Source of the DNA: Microbulbifer guangxiensis
GTDB lineage: Bacteria > Pseudomonadota > Gammaproteobacteria > Pseudomonadales > Cellvibrionaceae
DNA length: 64,000 nt
NCBI RefSeq assembly: GCF_021729075.1
Contig: NZ_JAJSAQ010000004.1
Coordinates: 310,001 to 374,000, forward strand
Direction of reading: 5' to 3'
This document shows positions 47,013 to 55,696 of the stretch, in pieces. The position numbers and the translations under genes are program-made. A model generated the notes under the pieces. That model ran no database searches and was not told the DNA's origin. It saw only the letters and a program-made list of their open reading frames with translations. Position 1 is the first letter of the stretch. Every line of letters begins with the position of its first letter.

Positions 47013-48419
47013 TTAAACGGAGTAGTACATGTCGAACTCGACCGGGTGAGTGGTCATGTTCAAACGCTCGACTTCTTCACGCTTCAGCTCGATGTAAGCA
47101 TCGATGGCGTCGTCGGAGAAAACACCACCTTCGGTCAGGAAGGCGCGGTCCTGATCCAGTGCGTCCAGGGCCATTTCCAGGCTGGAAGCAACGGTCGGGT
47201 ACTCGGCCACTTCTTCCGCCGGCAGGTCGTACAGATCCTTGTCGGCCGGGTCGCCCGGGTGGATCTTGTTTTTGATACCGTCGAGGCCGGCCATCAGCAT
47301 GGCAGCGAACACCAGGTACGGGTTGGCGGTCGGGTCCGGGAAGCGGGCCTCGATACGCTTGCCCTTCGGGCTGGCAACGTACGGGATGCGGATGGACGCA
47401 GAGCGGTTGCGCGCGGAGTAGGCCAGGATAACCGGCGCCTCGAAGCCCGGTACCAGACGCTTGTAAGAGTTGGTGGAAGCGTTGGCAAAGGCGTTGATCG
47501 CGCGAGCGTGCTTGATGATACCGCCGATGTAGTACAGGGCAGTCTCGGACAGACCGGAATAACCGTCGCCTGCAAACTGGTTGACGCCGTCCTTGCTGAA
47601 GGACTGGTGGATGTGCATGCCGGAACCGTTATCACCTACCAGCGGCTTGGGCATGAAGGTGGCGGTCTTGCCGTAAGCGTGGGCAACGTTGTGCACGCAG
47701 TACTTCAGGATCTGTACTTCGTCCGCCTTCTTCACCAGGGTGTTGGCGCCAACGCCGATCTCACACTGACCTGCGGTACCCACTTCGTGGTGGTGCACCT
47801 CGATCACCAGGCCCATCTGCTCCATGGCGGAACACATGGCAGCGCGCACGTCGTGCAGGGAGTCGACCGGCGGAACCGGGAAGTAACCACCTTTTACGCC
47901 CGGGCGGTGGCCGATGTTGCCTTCCGGATGGGGCATGCTGGAAGACCAGGCTGCTTCTTCAGAGTTGATCTTGTAGAAAGCACCGGCCATGTCCGCACCC
48001 CAGGTAATATCGTCAAAGACGAAAAACTCGGGCTCCGGGCCAAACAGGGCAGTGTCACCCAGGCCGGTGGACTTCAGGTAATCTTCAGCGCGCTGGGCGA
48101 TGGAACGCGGGTCGCGCTCGTAGCCCTGACCGGTGGACGGCTCAACAATGTTACAGCGCAGGATCACGGTCGCTTCGTCAGTGAACGGGTCCAGTACCGC
48201 AGTCTCGTCGTCCGGCATCAGGATCATGTCGGACTCGTTGATGCCCTTCCAGCCAGCGATGGAAGAGCCGTCGAACATTTTGCCTTCTTCGAAGAATTCG
48301 CCGTCGATCTCTGAAACCGGCAGAGATACGTGCTGTTCTTTACCTTTGGTATCGGTGAAGCGCAGGTCTACCCATTTGGCCTCACTCTCTTTAATCAAAC
48401 CGAGCGTTTTCGCTGACAT
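47013..48419 (-). CDS. glnA: Glutamine synthetase type I
   Basis: This 468-residue dodecameric enzyme joins ammonia to glutamate using ATP. Motifs include the latch region [17 protein letters not shown], the metal/ATP-binding [33 protein letters not shown], and the adenylylation Tyr in [11 protein letters not shown] near residue 400, so GlnE control is expected. A GGAGG ribosome-binding site precedes the ATG at 48419. A near-consensus sigma-54 promoter lies 110 bases upstream. A terminator separates it from the DUF4124 gene and ntrBC. Confidence 0.98.
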   Translation of the reverse strand: MSAKTLGLIKESEAKWVDLRFTDTKGKEQHVSLPVSEIDGEFFEEGKMFDGSSIAGWKGINESDMILMPDDETAVLDPFTDEATVILRCNIVEPSTGQGYERDPRSIAQRAEDYLKSTGLGDTALFGPEPEFFVFDDITWGADMAGAFYKINSEEAAWSSSMPHPEGNIGHRPGVKGGYFPVPPVDSLHDVRAAMCSAMEQMGLVIEVHHHEVGTAGQCEIGVGANTLVKKADEVQILKYCVHNVAHAYGKTATFMPKPLVGDNGSGMHIHQSFSKDGVNQFAGDGYSGLSETALYYIGGIIKHARAINAFANASTNSYKRLVPGFEAPVILAYSARNRSASIRIPYVASPKGKRIEARFPDPTANPYLVFAAMLMAGLDGIKNKIHPGDPADKDLYDLPAEEVAEYPTVASSLEMALDALDQDRAFLTEGGVFSDDAIDAYIELKREEVERLNMTTHPVEFDMYYSV

Positions 48420-48529
48420 TGCAGTCCTCCAGGTCTTGGAAAAGTATTGAGTTGCGACAGCCCTGTTGCTGGCGTGTGCTCTTCTTTCGTAAAGATCCGT
48501 ATGCGCGACCTTTATTTAACCAGTAACAA

Positions 48530-48545
48530 AGCAAGGAGTGTGCCA
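48530..48545 (-). promoter_or_regulatory. Sigma-54 promoter of glnA
   Basis: On the minus strand TGGCACACTCCTTGCT matches the TGGCACR-N4-TTGCW consensus at every key position. It gives a leader of about 100 bases before glnA. Confidence 0.85.
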
Positions 48546-48641
48546 AATTGGGGCAGGCGCGCCAGATGGCGCTCCACCGGGGTCACATGGCGTCGTCTTG
48601 GTCAGAATAGATGCAGCCGGCGCAACTGGCTACCGACTTTC

Positions 48642-48656
48642 GCACCAAAATGGCGC
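48642..48656. promoter_or_regulatory. NtrC-like site upstream of glnA
   Basis: GCACC-AAAAT-GGCGC is one base from the NtrC palindrome and lies about 100 bases upstream of the glnA sigma-54 site. A GCGCCA-GA-TGGCGC palindrome at 48559-48572 lies between them. The gap 48420-48757 has no gene. Confidence 0.6.
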
Positions 48657-48757
48657 GCATTCGCGCGCGATCGCACAAGCCCGGTGCACGACCAGTCGCG
48701 GCCGTGCTGGTTTATAATGCAGCGTTTTCTCCAGAAAGTGGTACACCACGGATTCCC

Positions 48758-50230
48758 ATGCACTTTGTCGTCAAGTTCTTTCCCGAAATCACCATCAAGA
48801 GCAATCCCGTGCGCAAGCGCATGTCCAAGCAGCTCAAGGACAACCTGCGCATCCTGCTGCATCGCGTGGACGACCGCATTAAGGTCCTGAAGGACTGGGA
48901 AAAGATTGAAGTCATCGCCCCAGACGCCGTTGCCCACCTCTCCGAACGGATCGAGGAAGTGCTGGCCCACACACCGGGTATCGCCAACTTCACCCGAGTG
49001 CAGCAGTTCCCGCTGGGAGAGATGCACGATATCTATGAGAAGACCTTCTCGGTATGGGGCGACAAACTCGACGACAAGACTTTCTGTGTGCGCGTAAAGC
49101 GCAGCGGCAAGCACGACTTCCAGTCCCTGGACGTGGAGCAGTACGTCGGTGGTGGCCTGAACAAGAATACCGGCGCCAAGGGCGTCAAGCTGAAGAATCC
49201 CGACGTGACGGTGAAGCTGGAAATCCGCCACGACAAACTCAATGTGGTCGAAGAGCTGCACCAGGGCCTGGGCGGTTTCCCGCTGGGCACCCAGGATCCG
49301 GTGCTGTCGCTGGTCTCAGGTGGATTCGACTCCATCGTCGCCAGCTACATGACCATGAAGCGCGGCATCCGTACCCACTTCCTGTTCTTCAACCTCGGTG
49401 GACGCCAGCATGAGCTGGGCGTGAAAGAAGTGTCCTATTACCTGTGGAACCGCTATGGCTCCTCCCACCGGGTAAAGTTCGTATCCGTTCCCTTCGATGA
49501 AGTCGTGGCAGAGATCCTGACCAATGTGGATGACTCCCATATGGGCGTGATCCTCAAGCGCATGATGCTGCGCGCCGCCACCGCCATCGCCAACGAACTG
49601 GAAGTGGATGCGCTGGTGACCGGCGAGGCCATCGCCCAGGTCTCCAGCCAGACCCTCAAGAACCTGTCAGTGATCGACAGCGTGACTGACACCCTGGTGC
49701 TGCGGCCACTGATCGTGAGCGACAAGACCGATATCATCCGTACCGCCCGCGAAATTGGCACCGAGGAGTTCGCGGCCAACATGCCCGAGTACTGCGGGGT
49801 GATCTCTGTGAAGCCCACCACGCGAGCCAAGCGCGAACGGGTCGAGGAGGAGGAAAGCCACTTCGACTTTGCCGTGCTGGATCGCGCCATCAACCAGCGG
49901 GTGATCCAGAACATCGACCAGGTGGTGGAAGAGATCAATGGCGAGGTGCCGGACGTGGAAGTGGTCAGCGATCCCGGCCAGGCGGTGATCATCGATATCC
50001 GCCACCCGGACGAGGAGGAGATGGACCCACTGGAACTGGAGAACAGCCAGGTGGAGGTGATCCCCTTCTACCGCCTGAACCGCGCTTTTGCCACCCTGGA
50101 CCCGGACAGGCAATATCTTCTCTATTGCAGCCGCGGCGTCATGAGCCGGCTGCACGCCTCGCACCTGCTCGACGAGGGCTACCGGAATGTCGGCGTACTG
50201 CGCCCGCACCTGCCACACCGGCCCGAGTAA
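48758..50230 (+). CDS. thiI: tRNA 4-thiouridine sulfurtransferase ThiI
   Basis: This is a 490-residue enzyme that makes s4U in tRNA and supplies sulfur for thiamine. A ferredoxin-like and THUMP region (about 1-170) is followed by a PP-loop SGGFDS at 187-192. The conserved Cys in MPEYCGVIS and a C-terminal rhodanese domain with catalytic Cys457 in YCSRGVMS are intact, so it is the long gammaproteobacterial form. The start MHFVVKFFPEITIKS at 48758 matches the family; the earlier frame is not used. A TATAAT lies about 40 bases upstream. Confidence 0.96.
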   Translation: MHFVVKFFPEITIKSNPVRKRMSKQLKDNLRILLHRVDDRIKVLKDWEKIEVIAPDAVAHLSERIEEVLAHTPGIANFTRVQQFPLGEMHDIYEKTFSVWGDKLDDKTFCVRVKRSGKHDFQSLDVEQYVGGGLNKNTGAKGVKLKNPDVTVKLEIRHDKLNVVEELHQGLGGFPLGTQDPVLSLVSGGFDSIVASYMTMKRGIRTHFLFFNLGGRQHELGVKEVSYYLWNRYGSSHRVKFVSVPFDEVVAEILTNVDDSHMGVILKRMMLRAATAIANELEVDALVTGEAIAQVSSQTLKNLSVIDSVTDTLVLRPLIVSDKTDIIRTAREIGTEEFAANMPEYCGVISVKPTTRAKRERVEEEESHFDFAVLDRAINQRVIQNIDQVVEEINGEVPDVEVVSDPGQAVIIDIRHPDEEEMDPLELENSQVEVIPFYRLNRAFATLDPDRQYLLYCSRGVMSRLHASHLLDEGYRNVGVLRPHLPHRPE

Positions 50231-50245
50231 TGCCGCATTGACCGA

Positions 50246-50271
50246 ATTCCCCGGCTGCTGCGCCGGGGAAT
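50246..50271 (+). terminator. Hairpin after thiI
   Basis: ATTCCCCGG pairs perfectly with CCGGGGAAT around an 8-base loop, 15 bases after the thiI stop. An AT-rich AATATT follows, but not a T-run. The rest of 50231-50629 holds no gene other than the site at 50552. Confidence 0.5.
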
Positions 50272-50551
50272 AATATTGCGTTTCAGCCCTCACCGGGCCC
50301 CACCACTGCCCCACGCACAACTCCCTTCCCCCTCACAGGCCCCTGGAAACCCTGCAAGCCACTGTCAACCTCTGGCGACTGAATCGCGGGCATCGGCCCC
50401 AGAAACAACACCGATTTTCAGGCCCTGGTCACCCCTGCCTGTGCTTCGACAGCGGCAGATTCAGAAGATCTGTCGGCCGCCCCTGGTGAAAAGGCAAAAC
50501 AAGATGCTGTGACCAGCCAGCCAGCGCGATTTACTTCTGCCGGCCCGAAAT

Positions 50552-50569
50552 TTTGTAACAGTTTGTGAC
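50552..50569. promoter_or_regulatory. Tandem octamers, possible response-regulator site
   Basis: TTTGTAAC (50552-50559) and TTTGTGAC (50562-50569) form a direct repeat with a 10-base period, the pattern bound by OmpR-family regulators. It lies about 60-80 bases before the mipA-DUF3019-regulator-kinase operon, so autoregulation by that regulator is plausible. Confidence 0.45.
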
Positions 50570-50629
50570 TTTTTGCTCTGCCGGCCCCGCCCGTCAGGTA
50601 GGGTTGTGGTAAAAGAGACGCCAACAGAT

Positions 50630-51475
50630 ATGCCTTCACATCTGAATATGTACACAAGAATTCTAATAACATCACTGTTACTGCTGGCCCACGGCACCGC
50701 CCTGGGCGCTGAAATCAGAACGCCACAGTGGGAACTCTCACTGGCCAGCGGCCGCGGCGTGATCGAGAACCCCCTAGAGGGCCGTGCAGATGGTGAAACT
50801 TTTTTACTGCCGTCGCTCAGTTATTACGGAAAACGTTTCTTTTTCAGCAATCTGACCGCTGGCTATAGCCTGGTCGAGAACAAGCGCTTCTACATCGACC
50901 TGATCGCTCAGCCAAACGAGGACGGGCTCTTTTTCCAGCTGGACAAGCCCGCAGTCGCCGCCGGTTCAGTCTCCATTTTCATGCCCCTCGCCCAGGCACC
51001 GGAAGTCAGCGAGATCGATCGCCGGGTTTCCCTGATGGCCGGCGCGAGTAGCACACTCGTCAGCGGCATGGCCGACCTGTCTTTTTCCTGGCTGCACGAT
51101 GTCACTGGTGTTCACCACGGCAGTGAGGTGCACCTCAGTATCGACAAGCAATACGGATTTCTTGGCGGCGCCCTGGGATGGGGAATCGGGGCCGTGCACA
51201 AGGATACCGACCTGGTTGACTACTATTATCACTTTCGCGAGGAGGAGGCTGGTGCTTTTGCCGAGCGCTATGCCCTTGCCCATCCGCCCGGCGATGTCAC
51301 CGACCAGTATGCACGGCTGCATTTTTCCTACCCGCTCGGTAAGGGTTTTGCCCTGCGGCTTGCGGGCCGCTACAACCACTTCGATCTCGATGGCAGGCTC
51401 CCCCGCTTTATCCGCAAGTCCGAGACGCTGAGCTGGTTTGCGGGCATCCAGTATTCCATCGGAAGTGGCAGATGA
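50630..51475 (+). CDS. MipA/OmpV family outer-membrane protein
   Basis: This is a protein of about 281 residues. A signal peptide (ILITSLLLLAHGTALGAEI) is followed by beta-strand-rich sequence with the family motif LLPSLSYYGKRFFFSNLTAG, then SWLHDVTGVHHGSEVHLSI, and ends IQYSIGSGR. MipA/OmpV proteins are small outer-membrane proteins linked to envelope stress and murein enzymes. It overlaps the DUF3019 gene by four bases (ATGA). ATG 50630 or 50648 could be the start. It is the first gene of a four-gene operon with a two-component system. Confidence 0.87.
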   Translation: MPSHLNMYTRILITSLLLLAHGTALGAEIRTPQWELSLASGRGVIENPLEGRADGETFLLPSLSYYGKRFFFSNLTAGYSLVENKRFYIDLIAQPNEDGLFFQLDKPAVAAGSVSIFMPLAQAPEVSEIDRRVSLMAGASSTLVSGMADLSFSWLHDVTGVHHGSEVHLSIDKQYGFLGGALGWGIGAVHKDTDLVDYYYHFREEEAGAFAERYALAHPPGDVTDQYARLHFSYPLGKGFALRLAGRYNHFDLDGRLPRFIRKSETLSWFAGIQYSIGSGR

Positions 51476-51852
51476 AACACTTCCGCTCACTTCTGCTCCT
51501 GCTCTGCCCGACCCTGGCCTTGCCGGGCGTGGGCAATGCGGCCGAACTGAGCTTAACGCCTAGTCTCTGCGCAATTGATGAAGGCGAGGACACCTGCTCC
51601 ATTTCTATTAATGTCGCATTCACGACTGATGAAAGCGACCGTTACTGCCTGCAGATTTCCGGCAGGGGGGTGGTGCAATGCTTCGCCGGTCACCAACTGA
51701 CGAAAATGAAGATCCACGTTACCGCCGATGCCGATACCGAGTTTCAGGTCACTGAGGCAGACAGCGGAGCGCAAGTGGCGACGGCCACACTCAAAGTTGC
51801 ACGCTATCGTCCCACACGCCACCAACGTCGCTACGGCTGGGGGCTGTTATGA
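51472..51852 (+). CDS. DUF3019 family exported protein
   Basis: This is a 126-residue protein with a signal peptide (SLLLLLCPTLALPGVGNAA) and the DUF3019 pattern: LTPSLCAIDEGEDTCSISIN with two Cys, YCLQISGRGVVQCF with two more, then an all-beta end and a basic tail. The four cysteines probably form disulfides in the periplasm. The start and end overlap the neighbours by ATGA, so translation is coupled with mipA and the response regulator. DUF3019 genes are typically found with MipA/OmpV and a two-component pair. Function is unknown. Confidence 0.85.
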   Translation: MKHFRSLLLLLCPTLALPGVGNAAELSLTPSLCAIDEGEDTCSISINVAFTTDESDRYCLQISGRGVVQCFAGHQLTKMKIHVTADADTEFQVTEADSGAQVATATLKVARYRPTRHQRRYGWGLL

Positions 51853-52550
51853 CGGCATCCAATTACCGCATCCTGTTATTGGAGGATGACGAACAGCTGG
51901 CGGCTTTGATCTGCCGTTTTCTCGGTGAGCGCGGCTGCGCCGTGACTCATGCAAATAATGGCAGCGACTTTCTCAAGGCACTGCACCATCGTGATTACGA
52001 CATCATTCTGGCGGACGTGGTCTTGCCCGATGCCAGCGGATTCTCGCTGCTGCAGCAGTGCCGACACCAGCTGAACTGCCCGCTCATTTTCATCAGTGCC
52101 CTGAGCTCGGTGCGGGACCAGGTCAGCGGTCTGGAACTTGGTGCCTGTGACTACCTGGTCAAACCCGTCGACCCGGAGCTGTTGTGGGCAAAGATCGAAG
52201 CCAACATGCGCAACAGCAGGAAATCTGCGACGACTGTTGCCGATATCCATTTCGGACCGCTGCTGGTGGATCTCGCTAGCCGCCAAGTTGCCGTCGATGG
52301 CGAACCGCTGCCGCTCACGGCAAACGAATTTGATCTCCTGCTGATCTTTGCCGAACAACCGTCAAAGCTTTTGAGTCGCGAATATTTATTCCGGCGTGTC
52401 ATTGGTCGGGAGTTCGATGGTCTGGATCGCGCGGTGGACATGCGCGTAAGCCGGCTGCGCAAGAAACTGGACACGCTCACCGGTGAGATCGCCATCCGCT
52501 CCGTGCGCGGACGGGGATATGTGCTCTGTGCCACCAAAGGAAGTGATTGA
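51849..52550 (+). CDS. OmpR-family response regulator
   Basis: This is a 233-residue regulator. The receiver domain has an acidic pocket in LLEDDEQ, phosphoacceptor Asp56 in DIILADVVLPDASG, and a Lys in DYLVKPVDPE. The winged-helix domain (about 130-233) reads LPLTANEFDLLLIFAEQPSK, then VDMRVSRLRKKLDT and RSVRGRGYVL. It overlaps the DUF3019 gene upstream and the kinase downstream. The arrangement resembles the Vibrio cholerae ompV-linked VprA/CarR regulator, which controls lipid A modification and cationic peptide resistance. That role is an analogy here. Confidence 0.93.
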   Translation: MTASNYRILLLEDDEQLAALICRFLGERGCAVTHANNGSDFLKALHHRDYDIILADVVLPDASGFSLLQQCRHQLNCPLIFISALSSVRDQVSGLELGACDYLVKPVDPELLWAKIEANMRNSRKSATTVADIHFGPLLVDLASRQVAVDGEPLPLTANEFDLLLIFAEQPSKLLSREYLFRRVIGREFDGLDRAVDMRVSRLRKKLDTLTGEIAIRSVRGRGYVLCATKGSD

Positions 52551-53731
52551 TGCGTGGCCAGATGTTACGCCTGCTGGGTTTGATGGCACTGGCCCTCGTG
52601 GTGGTTTTCTCAGCCATCAGCGCACTTCATCAACAGTATTCCAGCGGGCCTGACGACTACACCATCAGTGCCACCCAGCTGGCACAGGCGCTGGAACGGA
52701 GTGAGGGCGCGCTGGTACAGACTTACCCGCTGCATGCGGTCCATTTTCCGGGCGAATTGATGTCACGCCTCAAGTCCGGTGCCACCGTCGGGCTCGACGA
52801 TGACAATCAACAGATTCGTTTTTATCGCCTGAGCGGCGACCAGGTGATGGAGATCGGCCCCTTCAGCCAACCGCAGGCAGCCAGTGTCACCCAGTGGCGG
52901 CTGCTGTTTATCGGCACCATGCTGCTGGTGCTGTTACTGCTGATCTGGCCGATGTTCCGTGATCTCAACCGGCTGCAGAACCTGGCCATCCGCTTCAGTA
53001 AAAAACCGTTCCGGATGCCGGCGCCGACCAGTCGCCGCTCCACCATTTATCCGCTGGCGGAAACCTTCCGGCGGATGTCGAACATCGTGCTCGGCTACTG
53101 CCAGATGAGCCAGGACCTGGCCCGCACCATCGCCCACGAGATCCGCACCCCTCTGGCCCGAATCAAGTTCCAGCTGGCGCTGGATGACAAAGGAGCGGAG
53201 AGCAAACAGGTCGTCACCCAGGCGGTCAGCGATATCGAGCAGCTGGTGGACAAATACCTGAGCTTCTCCCGACTGGAAATCCACGAGGAATTCATCTCCC
53301 GCCGCCGGGTCTGCCTGGAAACTTTTTTCGATGACCTGGCGCCATCACTGGAAAGCCACTGCCCGGAGCTGGAGCTCGGATACTATTTCCCCGACGGCGA
53401 AGCCTGGTTCGAGCCGGATGCGCTGGCTATCGCAATCCAGAACCTGGTCAGCAATGCCCGCAAGTACGCAGATAACCGGGTCGACCTGCGCTTCGACTAC
53501 TGTGAAACGCGCTGCCAGCTCACCGTCGAGGACAACGGCCCGGGCCTGGGTGGCGACGCCCTGGAACTCACCGATGCCTTTACCCGCTCCGCCACTGATG
53601 AGCAGGGGTATGGACTCGGGCTCTACATCGTGAAAAAAGTCATGATGTGGCACGACGGCGAACTCAGGCTGGGCCGCTCGCCCACACTGGGCGGCACCCG
53701 GGCCACCCTCAGCTGGCCCAACAGCCCCTGA
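52550..53731 (+). CDS. Sensor histidine kinase, partner of the OmpR-family regulator
   Basis: This is a 393-residue inner-membrane kinase. Membrane helices lie at about 5-25 (LRLLGLMALALVVVFSAISAL) and 122-142 (LLFIGTMLLVLLLLIWPMF), flanking a periplasmic sensor of about 95 residues. The phosphoacceptor His is in ARTIAHEIRTPLARIKFQLA, the N box in NLVSNARKYAD, and the G boxes in VEDNGPGLGG and GYGLGLYIVKKVM. The ATG overlaps the regulator stop (TGATG). It likely senses an envelope signal, perhaps with MipA and DUF3019 as partners. Confidence 0.92.
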   Translation: MRGQMLRLLGLMALALVVVFSAISALHQQYSSGPDDYTISATQLAQALERSEGALVQTYPLHAVHFPGELMSRLKSGATVGLDDDNQQIRFYRLSGDQVMEIGPFSQPQAASVTQWRLLFIGTMLLVLLLLIWPMFRDLNRLQNLAIRFSKKPFRMPAPTSRRSTIYPLAETFRRMSNIVLGYCQMSQDLARTIAHEIRTPLARIKFQLALDDKGAESKQVVTQAVSDIEQLVDKYLSFSRLEIHEEFISRRRVCLETFFDDLAPSLESHCPELELGYYFPDGEAWFEPDALAIAIQNLVSNARKYADNRVDLRFDYCETRCQLTVEDNGPGLGGDALELTDAFTRSATDEQGYGLGLYIVKKVMMWHDGELRLGRSPTLGGTRATLSWPNSP

Positions 53732-53760
53732 AACTGCTGAGCATCCCCAATGCCACTGGC

Positions 53761-55053
53761 CTAATGACCCGAATCCACCGCAGTGATATTGAGATCCCCG
53801 CGCTCGGGTTTCACTTCCTCCAGCTGCAGGAAACGCGCAAGAACCTGTGGGTAGATATTGCTCATGTCCCCAATAATCTTGCTGCGCCAGCGGCCTGATG
53901 ACGGGTAAAACATTTCTTCATAGCGGCGCTGTACTTCGGCGCGATCCTGCCCTGACAGGAAGCCATGAAAGTGTCCCTGGTTTTCCAGCACCGTCCGATG
54001 CAGTGACTCCACTCCACCTTTGGTGGCGAGGCTGTCCATGGTGCCGAACTCCAGAATAATCGGCACAAAGCGCTTTTCCGCTGCCAGCAGCTTCCCCGCG
54101 AATCCGATCAGATCACCCCGGATCGGGAAAAACCCGGACGCTTCGGAAGGCCAAACCATCTCGTAGTCCTGGAAAACCCACTCCATATCGCGCCTGATCT
54201 GCTCTGTGGCAGGATTGCCCGGATAGAAATGAGTTTCGCCGCGGGTGCCAAAGCCGGTATGCAAATCAATAAAAAGAATGCTCTGGTAGGGCGCCGCTTT
54301 ATCGATAAGAAGTTGCTGTAAAAATTCTTGCTGTGGCTCAAAGCTGTCACCACCGTAGTAAAAACCCTGCGGGTACTGATACTGCCCACTGAGTGCGGCT
54401 TCCTGAATTGCATCACGGCTATTGCGCAACAATTTCAGTGATAAACGCTCTGCGAAGAAGCGGTTTTCCCACCGGCTCAAATCCACCGGTTCTTGCGGCA
54501 AGAGAAAGTCGTGCAATTGCCGGTAGCCGTGATTGCCATTCGCAAACAAAGCGGCAGTTGTATCTAGATTACGATTCAGGTCGACATTGTTTTCTGTTGC
54601 TCGTCGACCATATTTGAAGCCATAGGGGTTGAGCGCATGCAGCATCAGCAGATCAAAGTCTCCCGGCAGTTGGCCTGCGCGCAACATATCCACAAACAGC
54701 TGCTGCATTGCAGCGCCGGTTGGCGCCTCCATACCATGCACGCCGCTGACCAGGACCACCAGCCGCGGTGCATTGCTACGGAAGTGCAACCAGTCCACGG
54801 TCAGGTCCTCATCGGAGGACGACACCTTGAATAACCCACCCTGCACCTGATAGCGCGATGGTGACAGCGTTCGCAGCTGCCGAAACCGTTCACGACTCTG
54901 AGCGTAATTGTCCGGGAAATAGCGCAGGCTCTCCGGCTTCACGTCCACGCCCTGCAACGCCTCTGGCTGATAGCCCTGCTGCGGCAGCAGTGCCCTGTCG
55001 ACGACCCAGGCAAACGCCACCAGAATTCCAAGGATCAATGCAAAGCGCTTCAT
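53761..55053 (-). CDS. DUF2817 family M14-like metallocarboxypeptidase
   Basis: This is a 430-residue protein with an N-terminal hydrophobic segment (FALILGILVAFAWVV) that may anchor it. The zinc motif HxxE occurs in LVSGVHGMEAPTG, and the third His is in LFIDLHTGFG. NPYGFKYGRRATENNVDLNRNLD is the substrate/metal region of M14 carboxypeptidases, and a Glu in IILEFGT is a candidate catalytic residue. The C-terminus GRWRSKIIGDMSNIYPQVL is typical of DUF2817. The substrate is unknown. It is convergent with the two-component operon. Confidence 0.85.
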   Translation of the reverse strand: MKRFALILGILVAFAWVVDRALLPQQGYQPEALQGVDVKPESLRYFPDNYAQSRERFRQLRTLSPSRYQVQGGLFKVSSSDEDLTVDWLHFRSNAPRLVVLVSGVHGMEAPTGAAMQQLFVDMLRAGQLPGDFDLLMLHALNPYGFKYGRRATENNVDLNRNLDTTAALFANGNHGYRQLHDFLLPQEPVDLSRWENRFFAERLSLKLLRNSRDAIQEAALSGQYQYPQGFYYGGDSFEPQQEFLQQLLIDKAAPYQSILFIDLHTGFGTRGETHFYPGNPATEQIRRDMEWVFQDYEMVWPSEASGFFPIRGDLIGFAGKLLAAEKRFVPIILEFGTMDSLATKGGVESLHRTVLENQGHFHGFLSGQDRAEVQRRYEEMFYPSSGRWRSKIIGDMSNIYPQVLARFLQLEEVKPERGDLNITAVDSGH

Positions 55054-55696
55054 AATGCCGCCCTACCGACAAAAAATTCGAATGCCGAAATCATCGCACA
55101 GCCAAAAAACCGCTGCACGCAGCGTGCTGTTCCCGTGGGGCAGCCATTCACCTTGAGCCCTGGTGCCGATAACACCGTGAAGCAGGCATCGTAAAGCCGG
55201 GGAAAACCAGCAGTGGCGATGCCCGATTCCACCGCAGGCTGCGCAGAAGCTTTTCCGTGGAGGTCAGGCAGGACGACCGGGATAACGGCTGTTCACCGGC
55301 GGCACCCGGCGTGGGCACCCCAGTACTGGCAGAACCGGGAAGCGTCAGGCCGCGTATCGCAGTAAGCACGAGCGGAAGGTGTACGGGATGTGACGGCCCG
55401 TGTCAGCCACCGGGATCCTCCCGCAGCACAGTACCCGCTTGCTCCTGTAGCCGCTGAGCGAAACCGCTTTACCTCTGCGTCCCGGCCCGATTCTCACCCC
55501 GGGGCGAGGGATTCCTCGCCCGAAGCGAAAAAAGCGGGGCAACTGTCGTTTTTTTGTTCAATTTTTGCTCCCAATTGTCACGCTTGGCCACTATAATCCC
55601 CGCCTTTGGCCGGACCACCGCTGCCCGTCAGCCCGCCCCGATTGACTTGACGCGCCAGTCAGCAAGCTGCGCGCACTACCCCCTCAGAGGTTCCCT
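55054..55696. other. Stretch without a supported gene, upstream of typA
   Basis: No protein-like frame is present on either strand. It contains a perfect 8-bp hairpin, GGGCGAGG/CCTCGCCC at 55502-55521, and a TATAAT at 55592-55597 about 100 bases before typA, though no good -35 at the right distance. It could hold a long leader or a small RNA, but nothing specific is recognised. Confidence 0.45.

Noticed and set aside
55575..55597. TTGTCA plus TATAAT as a typA promoter
   Set aside because: The spacer is only 11 bases, too short for sigma-70; the -10 alone is not enough.
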